Assembly (NCBI RefSeq): GCF_003344925.1
Contig: NZ_CP031188.1
Location: 1,176,501 to 1,240,500, forward strand
Direction of reading: 5' to 3'
DNA from: Flavobacterium arcticum
Lineage (GTDB): Bacteria > Bacteroidota > Bacteroidia > Flavobacteriales > Flavobacteriaceae
Length of the DNA: 64,000 nt
The position numbers and the translations under genes are program-made. The notes beneath the pieces are model-generated. The model was not told where the DNA came from and made no database searches. It saw only the letters and a program-made list of their open reading frames with translations. Shown here piece by piece: positions 9,135 to 19,543 of the stretch (position 1 is its first letter; every line of letters begins with the position of its first letter).

Positions 9135-10424
9135 GTGATAGAAGCGCAAAATACAAACGATAAAATAAAAGCAAAAAAAGTATATGCACCTATTTTTGTG
9201 CTATTACTGTTATTGCAGTTATACTTACCATCGTTTAAGATTAATATAGTAGTACAGGTTGCTGCATTATTATTTTTTTGCTTTGCGGAAAGCAAGATTT
9301 TAATATCAAAAAAATTCTTAGGACAGTTTACATCTGTTTTTCTCTTGTTAATACTGGGTTTTATAGGCACATTACTTCATAAATACCGTGCTTTTAATAT
9401 TATTAAAGATCTTTTTCATTTTATAAAACCTGCCGTAGGTATTCTTATAGGTTATCTCTTTTTCCGTAAGATGAATGATTTTAGCCTATTTATAAAAACA
9501 ATTGTTATTGCAAGTGTTTTATCGGCATTTATACACCTCTATATAGTATTCTTTATAACAGATTTTTTTAGTGGTCAAATTTCAAATATCAGGCTTTATA
9601 CAAAAGATAATTTCTTAGAGTTGTTTGCCATTTTCTTTTTAGTTTTTTATAAAAAATATGAAGGTAAACAGCTATTTAGCAACTACTTGTTTAGATATTT
9701 TTCACTTGGAATAATATCATTATCATGTATATTATACTTTTCTCGAACCATGATAGTAATAGCAATTTTACTACTGGTAACAATATATGGCTATACTAAG
9801 ATTACTAAAAAGAGTTTAGTACTGGCGAGCATAGGTGTTGTTTTACTTTCATTACTATTTGTATATCTTAATAATGCTAATATAAGGAGAGACAAAGAGG
9901 GTATAGAGGGCTTTTTATATAAAATTAAAATGGCTCCAGGAGAGATATTTGTGGGTAATATAAACCGTGAAAACCATGCTGATTTATGGGATCATTGGCG
10001 GGCTTATGAAGCAAAAAGGGCTTATGCCTTAATGGAAGAAAATCCATCTTCATTTGTGGTAGGTACAGGGCATGGGTCACTAGTTAATTTAAAATTTTTC
10101 GTTCCTGTACCTGACAATTTAAAAGGAATGAAATATGTTTCGGAATTGCATAATGGTTATATGTACGTTTTTTATAAAATAGGGGCGATAGGTATTTTGT
10201 TATACTTATTCATCTTGCTTAGATGGTATAGTTATATTTATAAGAGAAATACAATGGTAAATATGCTAGTATCTGCTATTGGCACCATATACCTGTTTTC
10301 TTCAATAACAATTACAGGAATATTTAATGGTCGCGATATAATAATCTTTATACTAGGAGCAGCTTTATATTATTCAGAATCTGCGGCAAAGACTAAGGCA
10401 GAAGTGCAAGAAATTCAACAGTAA
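9135..10424 (+). CDS. O-antigen polymerase/ligase-like membrane protein (Wzy/WaaL type)
   Basis: This 429-residue protein has about eleven hydrophobic helices and one large loop near residues 255-335 containing GTGHGS and ELHNGYMYVFYKIG, typical of the PF04932 O-antigen ligase/polymerase family. The start is GTG at 9135; no ATG is available before the first helix. It is followed by a GT4 gene after one base. It could polymerise repeat units or ligate finished chains; a second protein of this class is encoded at 12718. Confidence 0.85.
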   Translation: MIEAQNTNDKIKAKKVYAPIFVLLLLLQLYLPSFKINIVVQVAALLFFCFAESKILISKKFLGQFTSVFLLLILGFIGTLLHKYRAFNIIKDLFHFIKPAVGILIGYLFFRKMNDFSLFIKTIVIASVLSAFIHLYIVFFITDFFSGQISNIRLYTKDNFLELFAIFFLVFYKKYEGKQLFSNYLFRYFSLGIISLSCILYFSRTMIVIAILLLVTIYGYTKITKKSLVLASIGVVLLSLLFVYLNNANIRRDKEGIEGFLYKIKMAPGEIFVGNINRENHADLWDHWRAYEAKRAYALMEENPSSFVVGTGHGSLVNLKFFVPVPDNLKGMKYVSELHNGYMYVFYKIGAIGILLYLFILLRWYSYIYKRNTMVNMLVSAIGTIYLFSSITITGIFNGRDIIIFILGAALYYSESAAKTKAEVQEIQQ

Positions 10425-10425
10425 A

Positions 10426-11523
10426 ATGAATACCAGAAAACAACTGCGCATATTTGTAGATTGTCATGTTTTTGATGGTGGCTTTCAGGGAACTACTACT
10501 TACCTGAAGGGCATTTATGGCGAGTTAATTAAAGATGAAACAAAACAGTTTTATTTGGCAGCATTTGATGTTGAAAATTTGCAAAAGGTTTTTGGTACTG
10601 CTAAAAATGTACACTACGTTCGCTATGCATCACACGGAAAGTTTTATCGTTTGCTTATAGATATTCCGAGAATTATTAAAAGAAATGATATTGATTTTGC
10701 TCACTTTCAATATATCACACCACCTTTTAAATATTGTAAGTATATTAATACCATACACGACCTTCTTTTTTTAGATTACCCCCAATATTTTCCGTTAACA
10801 TACAGGTTAGTTAAAGGATTTCTTTTCCGATATAGCGCAAAATTATCTGACTTGGTTGTAACTGTTTCTCCATACTCAAAAGCTCAAATAGAAAACCATT
10901 ATAAAATTCAGAATGTAATTGTTACTCCTAATGCGGTAGATGCTGCCTTTTTTGAAAAGTATGATAAAAAGACCATTCATGATACCGTTACCAAGAAATA
11001 TGCTATTAATGACTATTTGCTTTTTGTAAGCCGTTGGGAACCAAGAAAAAACCATGATATGTTGCTTAAAGTTTTTGTAGAGCAAGAATACTATAAAAAC
11101 TATAGTTTGGTATTTGTAGGGCAACCTGCTATTGCTAACCCCCAGTTTGATGTTTTATACCAATCTCTACCTGCCGAAGTTAGTGCCAAAATACTGATAC
11201 TTAATAAAGTTAGTTTTGATGATTTATTGCAGTTAATAAGAGGTGCTAATGTATGTCTATACCCCTCTAAAGCCGAAGGTTTTGGCATACCACCATTAGA
11301 GTCGGCAGCAGCAGGAGTAGCTACCGCCTGTTCATCTGCAACTGCTATGGCTGATTTCGATTTCTTTGGCAATACACTTTTTGACCCCGACTCTGAAGGA
11401 GCAATGCACATTGCTATACAAAATGCTTTATCTAATACAAATACTCAGGAAATAAGCGATATAATCAGGCAAAAATACGATTGGAAAAAATCGGCATATA
11501 TACTAAACAGTTATATAAAATAA
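10426..11523 (+). CDS. GT4 family glycosyltransferase
   Basis: This 365-residue GT-B enzyme has the C-terminal donor-binding half marked by FVSRWEPRKNHDMLL near residue 203 and the EX7E motif in KAEGFGIPPLESAAAG near residue 285. The N-terminal half contains NTIHDLLFLDYP and VTVSPYSKAQI, also usual for mannosyl/rhamnosyl-type GT4 enzymes. It acts at the cytoplasmic face during repeat-unit assembly. The previous gene ends one base earlier. Donor and acceptor are unknown. Confidence 0.9.
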   Translation: MNTRKQLRIFVDCHVFDGGFQGTTTYLKGIYGELIKDETKQFYLAAFDVENLQKVFGTAKNVHYVRYASHGKFYRLLIDIPRIIKRNDIDFAHFQYITPPFKYCKYINTIHDLLFLDYPQYFPLTYRLVKGFLFRYSAKLSDLVVTVSPYSKAQIENHYKIQNVIVTPNAVDAAFFEKYDKKTIHDTVTKKYAINDYLLFVSRWEPRKNHDMLLKVFVEQEYYKNYSLVFVGQPAIANPQFDVLYQSLPAEVSAKILILNKVSFDDLLQLIRGANVCLYPSKAEGFGIPPLESAAAGVATACSSATAMADFDFFGNTLFDPDSEGAMHIAIQNALSNTNTQEISDIIRQKYDWKKSAYILNSYIK

Positions 11524-11533
11524 TAGGCTCTAT

Positions 11534-11541
11534 TATGTTTG
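11534..11541 (+). promoter_or_regulatory. -7 promoter element TATGTTTG, internal promoter of the polysaccharide locus
   Basis: An exact TAnnTTTG match lies in the 77-base gap before the gene at 11601. Transcription would start near 11546, giving a leader of about 55 bases. The element lies between the arms of an 8-bp inverted repeat (11522-11529 and 11568-11575, AATAGGCT/AGCCTATT). Confidence 0.5.
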
Positions 11542-11600
11542 AATAGATTTTTTCATATACAAATTAAAGCCTATTTTTACGTCCTTGAAAAAGAACTTTA

Positions 11601-12713
11601 ATGAAGATTGCTATATTAGGAACAAGGGGTGTGCCCAATTACTACGGAGGCTTTGAGCAATTTGCTGAATTTTTCTCGGTTTACCTAGTCGAAAAGGGGC
11701 ATGAGGTATATGTTTATAACTCGCATAATCATCCCTATCAGGAAAAAAAATTCAACGGTGTAAATATCATTCACTGCTATGATCCTGAATATAAAATGGG
11801 TACGGCTGGGCAGTTTGTTTACGATTATAATTGCATAAAGGATAGCCAAAAACGTAATTTTGATATTATACTACAGCTGGGCTATACCAGTAATTCGGTA
11901 TGGTATTTTATGCTACCTAAAGAGGCTATAATTATTACTAATATGGACGGGCTAGAGTGGAAACGCTCTAAATACTCAAAACCAGTGCAGCAGTTTTTGA
12001 AATTTGCTGAAAGGCTTGCTGCTGTTAAAAGCGATTACCTTGTAGCCGACTCGCTAGGGATACAGGAATCGTTGAAAAGATTGTATGGAAAAGAATCAGA
12101 ATACATAGCTTACGGTGCAACTACCTTTACTAACCCAAACGAAGCTATATTAAACGAGTATGATGTAAAGAAGCATGGCTATAATATGGTTATGGCGCGC
12201 TTTGAGCCCGAAAATAATATTGATATGGTACTGGAAGGGGTAGCAAAAACGAATGATAACGTTCCTATACTTGTAGTGGGTAATTATAAGACCAAGCATG
12301 GTAATTATCTTATAGAAAAGTATAAATCGTACAAAAACATAAGGTTTATAGGGGGGCTTTACAACTTAGAGCATCTTAATAATTTACGATTGTTTTCTAA
12401 AATTTATTTCCACGGGCACTCCGTAGGCGGTACAAACCCGTCGTTGCTCGAAGCAATGGCATCGGGTGCGCTTATAGCAGCTCACAATAATGCCTTTAAT
12501 AGAGGCGTTTTACAAGACAATGCTTTTTATTTCTCTAATCCTGATGAGGTTACTCACTTACTGCAACATTTAGATAAAGAGGAAAATAAAGCGATTATAG
12601 AAAATAATATACAAGCAATAGAAAACGACTTTAACTGGGAGAAAATAAATGGCAAATATTTACAATTTTTCGAGGCATGCTTTACTAAAAAGAATAGGAC
12701 TCACGCCAGGTAA
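11601..12713 (+). CDS. DUF1972-type GT4 glycosyltransferase
   Basis: This 370-residue GT-B protein begins with the DUF1972 signature GTRGVPNYYGGFEQFAE (residues 7-23). The donor-binding half has MARFEPENNIDMVL near residue 199 and GGTNPSLLEAMASG near residue 275. Proteins of this kind are often annotated as rhamnosyltransferases in polysaccharide loci. It probably heads its own transcript from the promoter at 11534. Its last codons share sequence with an upstream in-frame ATG (12649) of the next gene. Confidence 0.88.
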   Translation: MKIAILGTRGVPNYYGGFEQFAEFFSVYLVEKGHEVYVYNSHNHPYQEKKFNGVNIIHCYDPEYKMGTAGQFVYDYNCIKDSQKRNFDIILQLGYTSNSVWYFMLPKEAIIITNMDGLEWKRSKYSKPVQQFLKFAERLAAVKSDYLVADSLGIQESLKRLYGKESEYIAYGATTFTNPNEAILNEYDVKKHGYNMVMARFEPENNIDMVLEGVAKTNDNVPILVVGNYKTKHGNYLIEKYKSYKNIRFIGGLYNLEHLNNLRLFSKIYFHGHSVGGTNPSLLEAMASGALIAAHNNAFNRGVLQDNAFYFSNPDEVTHLLQHLDKEENKAIIENNIQAIENDFNWEKINGKYLQFFEACFTKKNRTHAR

Positions 12714-12717
12714 AAAA

Positions 12718-13968
12718 ATGCTTATTTTTTTCATTTCGGCAGCGATATTAACCATACCGCTTAGTTATGTTTATAACAGTGTTACCCTTATTCTTTTTGT
12801 ATTATATACCTTTCTTTCTTATAGTAAGCAAAATATAAAATTGCGGTTACCGCTGTTACCGTTATTATTGCTTTTTTTGCTCATGGTGCTATCGTTAGTA
12901 TGGTCGGTAGATTTTAACAGTACCCTCAAGGCGCTTAGTAGAGAGGCACCCTTGCTATTTATACCAATAGCCTTTTGTTTTAACCAGCCACTTTCGCGCA
13001 AAGCAGTAACCAAAATACTCGAAAACTATAGTTTAGGTATTATATTGTTTGGTATTATACTTTTGGGCAGGGCAGTTATGCGTTATAGCGATACAGGAAG
13101 TATAGATGTTTTCTTTTATCATGAACTTGCCACTAACGATGTTAATGCTATATACCTATCAGTACTAGTATCTATGGCATTGATGTATTTTTTGTGTAAG
13201 AAAAGAAAAACATTTTGGGGCTATAGTGTATTATTGTTCTTACTTGTTTTTCTGTTTTTACTTTCTTCTAAAGTAATTATTATTACTAATGTACTGCTTA
13301 TAGCGATTTACTATATTTTCTATTCAGGCATGAAAGTAAGAGGGCGAGTTGTAGCTATACTATTACTTTGTATAATGGCAGGAGGGCTTGGTTATTACGG
13401 AAAAATTAATGAACGTATAGCAGCCGAGTTTACTAATAATAAACAACAAGATGAAGCAGCAGGCGGTGTGCATTATGTTACCCTAAAGGAGGCTTGGTCA
13501 AGAAATGATTTTAATGGTAATGATTATCTTAACGGAACATCGTTTAGGTTATATCAAATAAGAATATTTACTGAAATGCTAAAAGAAGACCCTGTGCTCT
13601 TTACAGGCTATGGTCTTAATGCTTCTTGTAATAAAGTAGAAGAACAGGGTATAGAACACAATTTAATACATGGCGATAAAGACGGCATGGTTTATAACAA
13701 ACTTAATTTTCATAACCAATATGTACAAACGTTTGCCGATTTAGGTATTTTTGGTTTTTTGATTGTTATAGTAATGTTATTTATAAACCTTAAAAATGGG
13801 CTTACTAAGAAAGATTTTATACATATTGCTTTCGCAATTGTTATGATAAGTTTATTTTTGACGGAATCATTTTTGTGGCGACAAAGAGGGGTAGTTTTCT
13901 TTACTATGTTCTACTGTATTTTCAATACAGCTTTGTTACCAGGAACTTCTGATAAAAAAAAGATATGA
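12718..13968 (+). CDS. second O-antigen ligase/polymerase-like membrane protein
   Basis: This polytopic protein is 416 residues from the chosen start, with roughly ten helices and a large loop rich in charged residues (about 250-330) containing FTGYGLNAS and [14 protein letters not shown], like PF04932 proteins. The open frame starts at 12649, overlapping the previous gene by 65 bases. The ATG at 12718 begins 4 bases after that gene's stop and leads straight into the first membrane helix, so it is preferred. Two Wzy/WaaL-class proteins in one locus suggest one polymerase and one ligase; which is which cannot be told. Confidence 0.8.
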   Translation: MLIFFISAAILTIPLSYVYNSVTLILFVLYTFLSYSKQNIKLRLPLLPLLLLFLLMVLSLVWSVDFNSTLKALSREAPLLFIPIAFCFNQPLSRKAVTKILENYSLGIILFGIILLGRAVMRYSDTGSIDVFFYHELATNDVNAIYLSVLVSMALMYFLCKKRKTFWGYSVLLFLLVFLFLLSSKVIIITNVLLIAIYYIFYSGMKVRGRVVAILLLCIMAGGLGYYGKINERIAAEFTNNKQQDEAAGGVHYVTLKEAWSRNDFNGNDYLNGTSFRLYQIRIFTEMLKEDPVLFTGYGLNASCNKVEEQGIEHNLIHGDKDGMVYNKLNFHNQYVQTFADLGIFGFLIVIVMLFINLKNGLTKKDFIHIAFAIVMISLFLTESFLWRQRGVVFFTMFYCIFNTALLPGTSDKKKI

Positions 13969-14948
13969 AAAGAATACTTATAACTGGTGCTGCAGGTTTT
14001 TTAGGCTCGCACCTTTGCGACAGGTTTATTAAAGAAGGTTACTATGTGATAGGTATGGATAACCTTATAACGGGCGATCTTAAAAACATACAACATCTTT
14101 TTAAATTAGAAAACTTTGAGTTCTATCATCATGATGTTACTAAGTTTGTAAACATTCCTGATAAGCTCGATTATATATTGCATTTTGCATCGCCAGCAAG
14201 CCCTATAGATTATTTAAAGATACCAATTCAAACATTAAAAGTTGGTTCTTTAGGAACACATAATTTACTTGGACTGGCAAGAGTAAAAGGTGCAAGAATA
14301 CTTATAGCATCGACATCCGAAGTATATGGAGACCCTTTAGTACACCCGCAAACCGAAGATTATTATGGTAATGTAAATACCATAGGTCCAAGAGGAGTTT
14401 ATGACGAAGCTAAGCGTTTTCAGGAGTCTATAACTATGGCATACCATACTTTTCATAACGTAGATGTAAGAATAGTAAGGATATTTAATACTTATGGTCC
14501 TCGCATGAGGCTGAACGATGGTAGGGTAATACCAGCATTTATAGGGCAGGCACTTAGAGGAGAAGATTTAACAGTGTTTGGCGATGGTATGCAAACACGT
14601 TCTTTTTGTTATGTAGATGACCAAGTAGAGGGTATATACAGGCTTTTAAATTCAGATTATGTATATCCTGTAAACATTGGTAACCCTGATGAGATAACGA
14701 TTAAAGATTTTGCTGAAGAGATTATTAAACTTACAGGTACAGACCAAAAGATAGTCTATGAGCCGCTTCCTAAAGATGACCCTTTACAACGCCAACCCAA
14801 TATTACCAGAGCTAAAGAAATATTAGGCTGGGAACCAAAAGTAGGACGCGAAGAAGGTATGAAAATAACCTATGATTATTTTAAATCGTTGTCTAATGAA
14901 GAGCTGCTAAAAGAAGAACATAAAGATTTTTCAGGATTTATACATTAA
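13965..14948 (+). CDS. UDP-glucuronate decarboxylase-like SDR (UDP-xylose synthase family)
   Basis: This 327-residue extended short-chain dehydrogenase has GAAGFLGSH at residues 8-16, the STSEVYGDP segment (Thr117, Ser118, Glu119) and the Tyr146/Lys150 pair in YDEAK. The TSE triad, GPRGVYDE and [10 protein letters not shown] blocks match UXS enzymes, in which the Glu assists decarboxylation of UDP-glucuronate to UDP-xylose. It overlaps the previous gene by 4 bases and is followed after one base by the initiating transferase, so xylose or a 4-keto relative may be part of the glycan. Donor specificity is inferred. Confidence 0.85.
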   Translation: MKRILITGAAGFLGSHLCDRFIKEGYYVIGMDNLITGDLKNIQHLFKLENFEFYHHDVTKFVNIPDKLDYILHFASPASPIDYLKIPIQTLKVGSLGTHNLLGLARVKGARILIASTSEVYGDPLVHPQTEDYYGNVNTIGPRGVYDEAKRFQESITMAYHTFHNVDVRIVRIFNTYGPRMRLNDGRVIPAFIGQALRGEDLTVFGDGMQTRSFCYVDDQVEGIYRLLNSDYVYPVNIGNPDEITIKDFAEEIIKLTGTDQKIVYEPLPKDDPLQRQPNITRAKEILGWEPKVGREEGMKITYDYFKSLSNEELLKEEHKDFSGFIH

Positions 14949-14949
14949 G

Positions 14950-16317
14950 ATGATTTCATTTGGAAAGGGCAGATACTCAAAATATTTAAGACCAATTAGT
15001 ATATCTTTTGATGTACTGGTTATTAGCATAGCATATCGCTTTTTTTTAAGCGAACTTAACGTAAATGACATACACTTTACAGCCTATCAAATAGTTTGCT
15101 GGTCTATTATATCTTATTTTTTAGGATTTTATGAGGTGTATCGTTACACTACTGCTGTGCAAATATTCTCTAAATTATTCCGACAGGGCATACTTTTCCT
15201 GTTGGCAATTATTGCGTTTTTCCCTTTTGCGAAACAAACTATTTTTAGCGGGCAAGCCTTGGCAGAATATATGGTTGTTGCATTTATAGCCATTATATCG
15301 TTTAAATTTTTATTATTTTATTATTTAAAGAAGTACAGAATATCTACAGGAAGTAATAAAAGAAATGCGATTATAGTAGGCTTTACTCCTCAGGCAATAA
15401 ACCTTAGAGAATTGTTTGATTCGAGAGCCGATTATGGATATAATTTTTACGGCTATTTTTCAGATAAGAAAGAAAATGAACAAATAGTAGGACGGGTAAA
15501 CGATATAAAAGATTTTACATTAATTAATAATATCGACGATATATATTGCTCTATGAATGAGCTGGACAACCTACAAATGAAAGACCTTGTAGAGTTTGCA
15601 GAGGTTAATGATAAAACCATTAAATTTATACCAGACACAAAACATATATTTTCTAAAAATTTACGGATAGATTATTATGAGTTTTTCCCAGTATTATCGC
15701 TACGTAAAACACCATTGCACGAGCCAATAGCCATGATAGTAAAGAGGGTATTTGATATAGTGTTTTCTTTATTTGTAATTGTTTTTATACTCTCATGGTT
15801 TACTCCTTTAATGGCATTATTGATAAAGCTAGAATCTAAAGGACCTGTTTTTTTTCTGCAAAGTCGTCCTGGTATAAAAGAAAAAGAATTCTTTTGCTAC
15901 AAGTTTCGTTCTATGCAAATTAATAAGACTACAGAGCAATCAGTAGTGAAAAATGACCCAAGGGTAACACGTGTTGGTAAAATTATCAGGAAAACAAGCC
16001 TTGACGAAATGCCCCAGTTTTTAAACGTACTTAAGGGTGAAATGTCGGTAGTAGGACCTCGACCAAATTTATGGTCTCAGAATAGATTATACAGTTCACG
16101 AATAAAAAAATATGGTATACGCCACTATGTAAAACCTGGTATTACAGGGCTTGCCCAAGTAAAAGGCTATAGAGGTGAGATAAGTACTGATGAAGATATG
16201 ATAAACCGTATAAAGTATGACGTGTTTTATATAGAAAACTGGTCGCTTATACTAGATTTAAAAATTATACTTCAAACGGTTACCAATATAATAATAGGCG
16301 ACGAAAAAGCATATTAA
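14950..16317 (+). CDS. polyprenyl glycosylphosphotransferase (WcaJ/WbaP-like initiating enzyme)
   Basis: This 455-residue protein has four N-terminal helices, a Rossmann-like middle ([13 protein letters not shown] near residue 137), one further helix near 265, and a C-terminal PF02397 catalytic domain with [22 protein letters not shown], and [20 protein letters not shown] followed by VGPRP. It transfers a sugar-1-phosphate from a UDP-sugar to undecaprenyl phosphate, starting each repeat unit. It is the last gene of the polysaccharide run, 27 bases before purD. Confidence 0.95.
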   Translation: MISFGKGRYSKYLRPISISFDVLVISIAYRFFLSELNVNDIHFTAYQIVCWSIISYFLGFYEVYRYTTAVQIFSKLFRQGILFLLAIIAFFPFAKQTIFSGQALAEYMVVAFIAIISFKFLLFYYLKKYRISTGSNKRNAIIVGFTPQAINLRELFDSRADYGYNFYGYFSDKKENEQIVGRVNDIKDFTLINNIDDIYCSMNELDNLQMKDLVEFAEVNDKTIKFIPDTKHIFSKNLRIDYYEFFPVLSLRKTPLHEPIAMIVKRVFDIVFSLFVIVFILSWFTPLMALLIKLESKGPVFFLQSRPGIKEKEFFCYKFRSMQINKTTEQSVVKNDPRVTRVGKIIRKTSLDEMPQFLNVLKGEMSVVGPRPNLWSQNRLYSSRIKKYGIRHYVKPGITGLAQVKGYRGEISTDEDMINRIKYDVFYIENWSLILDLKIILQTVTNIIIGDEKAY

Positions 16318-16344
16318 CTACTAAGTAAGAACAACACACACAAT

Positions 16345-17616
16345 ATGAAAATTTTACTATTAGGATCAGGAGGAAGAGAGCACGCATTAGCATGGAAAAT
16401 AACACAAAGCCCAAAATGCGATATGCTTTTTGTAGCACCAGGCAATGCTGGTACAGCAACTATAGCTACTAATGTGGCAATAAACCCTAACGATTTTGAT
16501 GCGGTAAAAGAACTAGTACTTACTGAACAAATAACAATGGTTGTGGTAGGACCCGAAGACCCATTGGTAAACGGTATATATGATTTCTTTAAAAATGATA
16601 ATGAGCTTGCCAATATACCTGTAATAGGGCCATCAAAACACGGTGCTGAGCTTGAAGGTAGTAAAGAGGTTGCTAAGAAATTCTTAGTAAAAAATAATAT
16701 ACCTACAGCAGCTTATGACAGTTTTACCAAAGATACGGTAGAGCAGGGCTGTAAGTTTTTAGAAACACTACAGCCACCTTATGTGCTAAAAGCTGATGGA
16801 CTTGCTGCTGGTAAAGGAGTGTTGATATTGCAAGACCTGAAAGAAGCACAGCAGGAGCTTAAAAACATGCTTGTAGATGCCAAGTTTGGCGATGCGAGTA
16901 GTAAAGTAGTAATTGAAGAGTTTCTAGACGGTATAGAGTTAAGTTGTTTTGTACTTACCGATGGTAAGAGTTATAAAATATTGCCTATGGCAAAAGATTA
17001 CAAGCGTATAGGCGAAGGCGACACAGGGCTTAATACAGGAGGCATGGGCGCAGTATCACCCGTTCCGTTTGCAGATGAAGAGTTTATGCAAAAAATAGAA
17101 GAGCGTGTTGTAAAACCAACTATAGCAGGTTTACAAGATGATGCAATAGAATATAAAGGCTTTGTATTTATAGGGCTTATAAAAGTAGGTAACGACCCAT
17201 TTGTAATAGAATATAACGTAAGAATGGGCGACCCCGAAACAGAGGTGGTAATACCAAGACTTAAAAGTGATATTGTAACACTATTTGAAGCCGTTGCACA
17301 AGGGAAACTTGATAAAGCGGTACTGGAAATAGATGAAAGAAGTGTAGCTACTATTATGCTAGTATCAGGTGGGTATCCTGAAGGGTATGAAAAAGGTAAA
17401 GCCATTACAGGTCTTGATGCTATTGATGGTTCTATTGCTTTTCATGCAGGTACTAAAGAAGATAATGGTGCGGTAGTAACTAACGGAGGGCGTGTAATAG
17501 CGGTAACCTCTTATGGCGATAACTGGGATAATGCCATAAAAAAATCTTATCAAAACATAGAAAAGCTACATTTTGATAAGATGTATTATAGAAAAGATAT
17601 TGGCTTCGACCTGTAG
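16345..17616 (+). CDS. purD: phosphoribosylamine-glycine ligase
   Basis: This 423-residue protein has the usual GARS length. It ligates glycine to 5-phosphoribosylamine with ATP, step two of purine synthesis. The N-terminus LLLGSGGREHALAWK and the ATP-grasp blocks (KADGLAAGKGV near 152, NTGGMGA near 231, YNVRMGDPETE near 291) are diagnostic. There is no clear promoter in the short gap before it, so it may be read through from the polysaccharide operon. It meets the minus-strand gene at 17618 tail to tail with one base between. Confidence 0.97.
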   Translation: MKILLLGSGGREHALAWKITQSPKCDMLFVAPGNAGTATIATNVAINPNDFDAVKELVLTEQITMVVVGPEDPLVNGIYDFFKNDNELANIPVIGPSKHGAELEGSKEVAKKFLVKNNIPTAAYDSFTKDTVEQGCKFLETLQPPYVLKADGLAAGKGVLILQDLKEAQQELKNMLVDAKFGDASSKVVIEEFLDGIELSCFVLTDGKSYKILPMAKDYKRIGEGDTGLNTGGMGAVSPVPFADEEFMQKIEERVVKPTIAGLQDDAIEYKGFVFIGLIKVGNDPFVIEYNVRMGDPETEVVIPRLKSDIVTLFEAVAQGKLDKAVLEIDERSVATIMLVSGGYPEGYEKGKAITGLDAIDGSIAFHAGTKEDNGAVVTNGGRVIAVTSYGDNWDNAIKKSYQNIEKLHFDKMYYRKDIGFDL

Positions 17617-17617
17617 T

Positions 17618-17848
17618 TTAAGACAGGAATGAGTGAGCTGTAGTATCTTGTTCGTCTGCGTGGTTTGCTTTAAATACTTGTAATTGTTTTATCCAGTACC
17701 ATGTAGCTACACAGCAAGTAATGATAAAAACCCAAGTAATTATATTGGCTGTCCACCAGTTTTCTAACTCTAATGCACGGATAAAATCCATAGGGATGAA
17801 TAAAATATCGGTGAAAAGGTAACCTATAGCTTCAAAAAATGCTTTCAT
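17618..17848 (-). CDS. small two-helix membrane protein, DUF6341-like
   Basis: This 76-residue protein begins MKAFFEAIGYLFTDILF and has a conserved-looking LELENWW segment followed by one strong membrane helix with two cysteines and a short hydrophilic tail. I recall this pattern from the flavobacterial DUF6341 family, of unknown function. The open frame extends to 17908, but a -7 element at 17877-17884 lies inside that extension, so the ATG at 17848 is chosen. Divergent from the DUF6427-like gene. Confidence 0.75.
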   Translation of the reverse strand: MKAFFEAIGYLFTDILFIPMDFIRALELENWWTANIITWVFIITCCVATWYWIKQLQVFKANHADEQDTTAHSFLS

Positions 17849-17876
17849 TTTTAAACAAGTATTATATTTACATCCA

Positions 17877-17884
17877 CAAAAGTA
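17877..17884 (-). promoter_or_regulatory. -7 promoter element TACTTTTG for the DUF6341-like gene
   Basis: On the minus strand this reads TACTTTTG, an exact TAnnTTTG match, 28 bases before the ATG at 17848. It excludes the longer reading of that gene, whose start codon would be upstream of the transcription start. Confidence 0.55.
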
Positions 17885-17898
17885 TATAAATTTTCCAA

Positions 17899-18828
17899 AT
17901 GTTAGCAAGTGTTTTTAATAAATCGCGACCTATAAATTACGTAATCATAGGCGTAGCGCTTGTATTGTTCTATTTTCTATATCTTTTTAAAGAAAATTTT
18001 TGGACAGAATCTATTTTATCCATATTTCAAGGTATTGGTTTACTGCTCCTTTTAATAGGATCTTTATTCCTTACTAACTTTGTTACCCACAAAAACAGGC
18101 TTAATAAGGATAACACCTATGCAATGTTTTTATTTTTGGTATTTTTAATATTGTTTCCTACCATAATGGTAAATACCAATATTATTATATCAAACTTTTT
18201 TTTACTTTTGGCATTAAGGAGGCTTATATCATTACAATCATTAATTACACCTAAAGAAAAAATATTTGATGCTTCGTTTTGGATATTTGCTGCTGCTATC
18301 TTTCATTTTTGGAGCATTATCTATATTGTACTGGTCTTTATCTCGATAATTTTTCATGTATCGCGCGATTATAGAAACTGGATTATTCCTTTTATTGCCT
18401 TTTTTGCAGTGGCGGTACTCTATTTTATGGCAGCATTTATAATAGACGAAGGTTTCTTTAGTCATGTAATGGGCGAAATAAGTATAAGTCTAGACTTTAC
18501 TTATTTCGAAAATGTATATCAAAACATAGCCATAGCCTTTTTTGCATCGGTAACGGTATTATTTCTTTTCCCATATCTGGCTTCTATTAGTAGTAAACCT
18601 ATAAACTTGCAAGTTTCGCACAAAAAGGTGCTATTTTCATTTTTAATAGGCGTAGGCATTTATGTGCTTTCAGATTTTAAAAACAATAGTTTTCTTGCCT
18701 TTACCTTTGCACCACTTGCCATAATGGGGGCAAACTATCTGGAAAACCAAAAAAACTATTGGGTTAAAGAAACTGTTTTGGCAGTTATAGTAGTTATAGC
18801 TATTATATTATTTATAATGCAATTATAA
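17899..18828 (+). CDS. polytopic membrane protein, DUF6427-like
   Basis: This 309-residue protein is hydrophobic throughout, with roughly ten predicted helices and short loops. The N-terminus MLASVFNKSRPINYVIIG and the repeated aromatic helices resemble the flavobacterial DUF6427 family, which often lies beside upp. No catalytic motif is visible. Its end overlaps the end of upp on the other strand by 6 bases. A weak promoter-like TATATTTA precedes it. Function unknown. Confidence 0.75.
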   Translation: MLASVFNKSRPINYVIIGVALVLFYFLYLFKENFWTESILSIFQGIGLLLLLIGSLFLTNFVTHKNRLNKDNTYAMFLFLVFLILFPTIMVNTNIIISNFFLLLALRRLISLQSLITPKEKIFDASFWIFAAAIFHFWSIIYIVLVFISIIFHVSRDYRNWIIPFIAFFAVAVLYFMAAFIIDEGFFSHVMGEISISLDFTYFENVYQNIAIAFFASVTVLFLFPYLASISSKPINLQVSHKKVLFSFLIGVGIYVLSDFKNNSFLAFTFAPLAIMGANYLENQKNYWVKETVLAVIVVIAIILFIMQL

Positions 18829-19476
18829 TTTACTGCCATAAGCAAGATCACCTGCGTCGCCCAGTCCAGGTACTATATATTTCTTTTCGTTAAGTTTTTC
18901 ATCAAGTGTAGCAATCCATAGGTGACAGTAGTCAGGTAACTGTTCTTTCAGGTAAGCCACACCTTCAGGAGCAGCTATTACTACAGCAATATGTATTTCT
19001 TTTGGTTTTTCTTTTTCCATAAGCTGATTGAATACAGCTACTAACGATTGTCCTGTTGCCAGCATAGGGTCGACCAGTATAAGAGTTTTATCTTTAAAAG
19101 ATGGTGCAGCACGATACTCTACCAGTATTTCAAACTCGTCATCATTATTAGGGTGGTGTCTGTATGCCGAAACAAAACCATTTTCGGCATCGTCAAAAAA
19201 GTTCATAAACCCCGTGTGTAATGCTAATCCTGCTCTAAGTATAGAGCATAGTACTACATCGTCTTTAATTGCGGTGGTTTTTTTTATGCCTAGAGGGGTG
19301 GTAACCTCAATTTCTTTATAATCTAATTCCTTACTAAGCTCATAAGCCATTATTTCGCCTATTCGTTCTATGTTTTTACGAAAGCGCATACTATCTTTTT
19401 GTATCTCTACATCGCGCAGTTGTGTAAGGAAGTGGTTGAGTATACTATTGTTATCAGAGATATAATGGAGATTCAT
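18823..19476 (-). CDS. upp: uracil phosphoribosyltransferase
   Basis: This 217-residue enzyme salvages uracil to UMP with PRPP. The PRPP-binding loop LILVDPMLATGQSL is near residue 130, and the C-terminal segment VPGLGDAGDLAYG forms the uracil-binding region. Length and order are normal for UPRT. It is convergent with the DUF6427-like gene. Only a near-match to the -7 consensus (TACTTTTA, 19504-19511 on the minus strand) precedes it. Confidence 0.97.
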   Translation of the reverse strand: MNLHYISDNNSILNHFLTQLRDVEIQKDSMRFRKNIERIGEIMAYELSKELDYKEIEVTTPLGIKKTTAIKDDVVLCSILRAGLALHTGFMNFFDDAENGFVSAYRHHPNNDDEFEILVEYRAAPSFKDKTLILVDPMLATGQSLVAVFNQLMEKEKPKEIHIAVVIAAPEGVAYLKEQLPDYCHLWIATLDEKLNEKKYIVPGLGDAGDLAYGSKL

Positions 19477-19518
19477 TCTAAAAAAATATTAGTATTAGCA
19501 AGGTAAAAGTATTAAAAC

Positions 19519-19526
19519 TATATTTG
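19519..19526 (+). promoter_or_regulatory. -7 promoter element TATATTTG for the DUF4254 gene
   Basis: An exact TAnnTTTG match 17 bases before the ATG at 19544. The expected transcription start near 19531 leaves a short leader of about 12 bases. Confidence 0.6.
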
Positions 19527-19543
19527 TAAATAAAAATTTGAGT

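Noticed and set aside
11522..11575. 8-bp inverted repeat around the promoter at 11534 as a terminator
   Set aside because: The 38-base loop is too long and contains an exact -7 element; recorded only as a possible regulatory dyad.
16998..17405. Open frame antisense to purD
   Set aside because: Ser/Ile/Pro-rich translation with no family likeness, fully inside a well-conserved gene.
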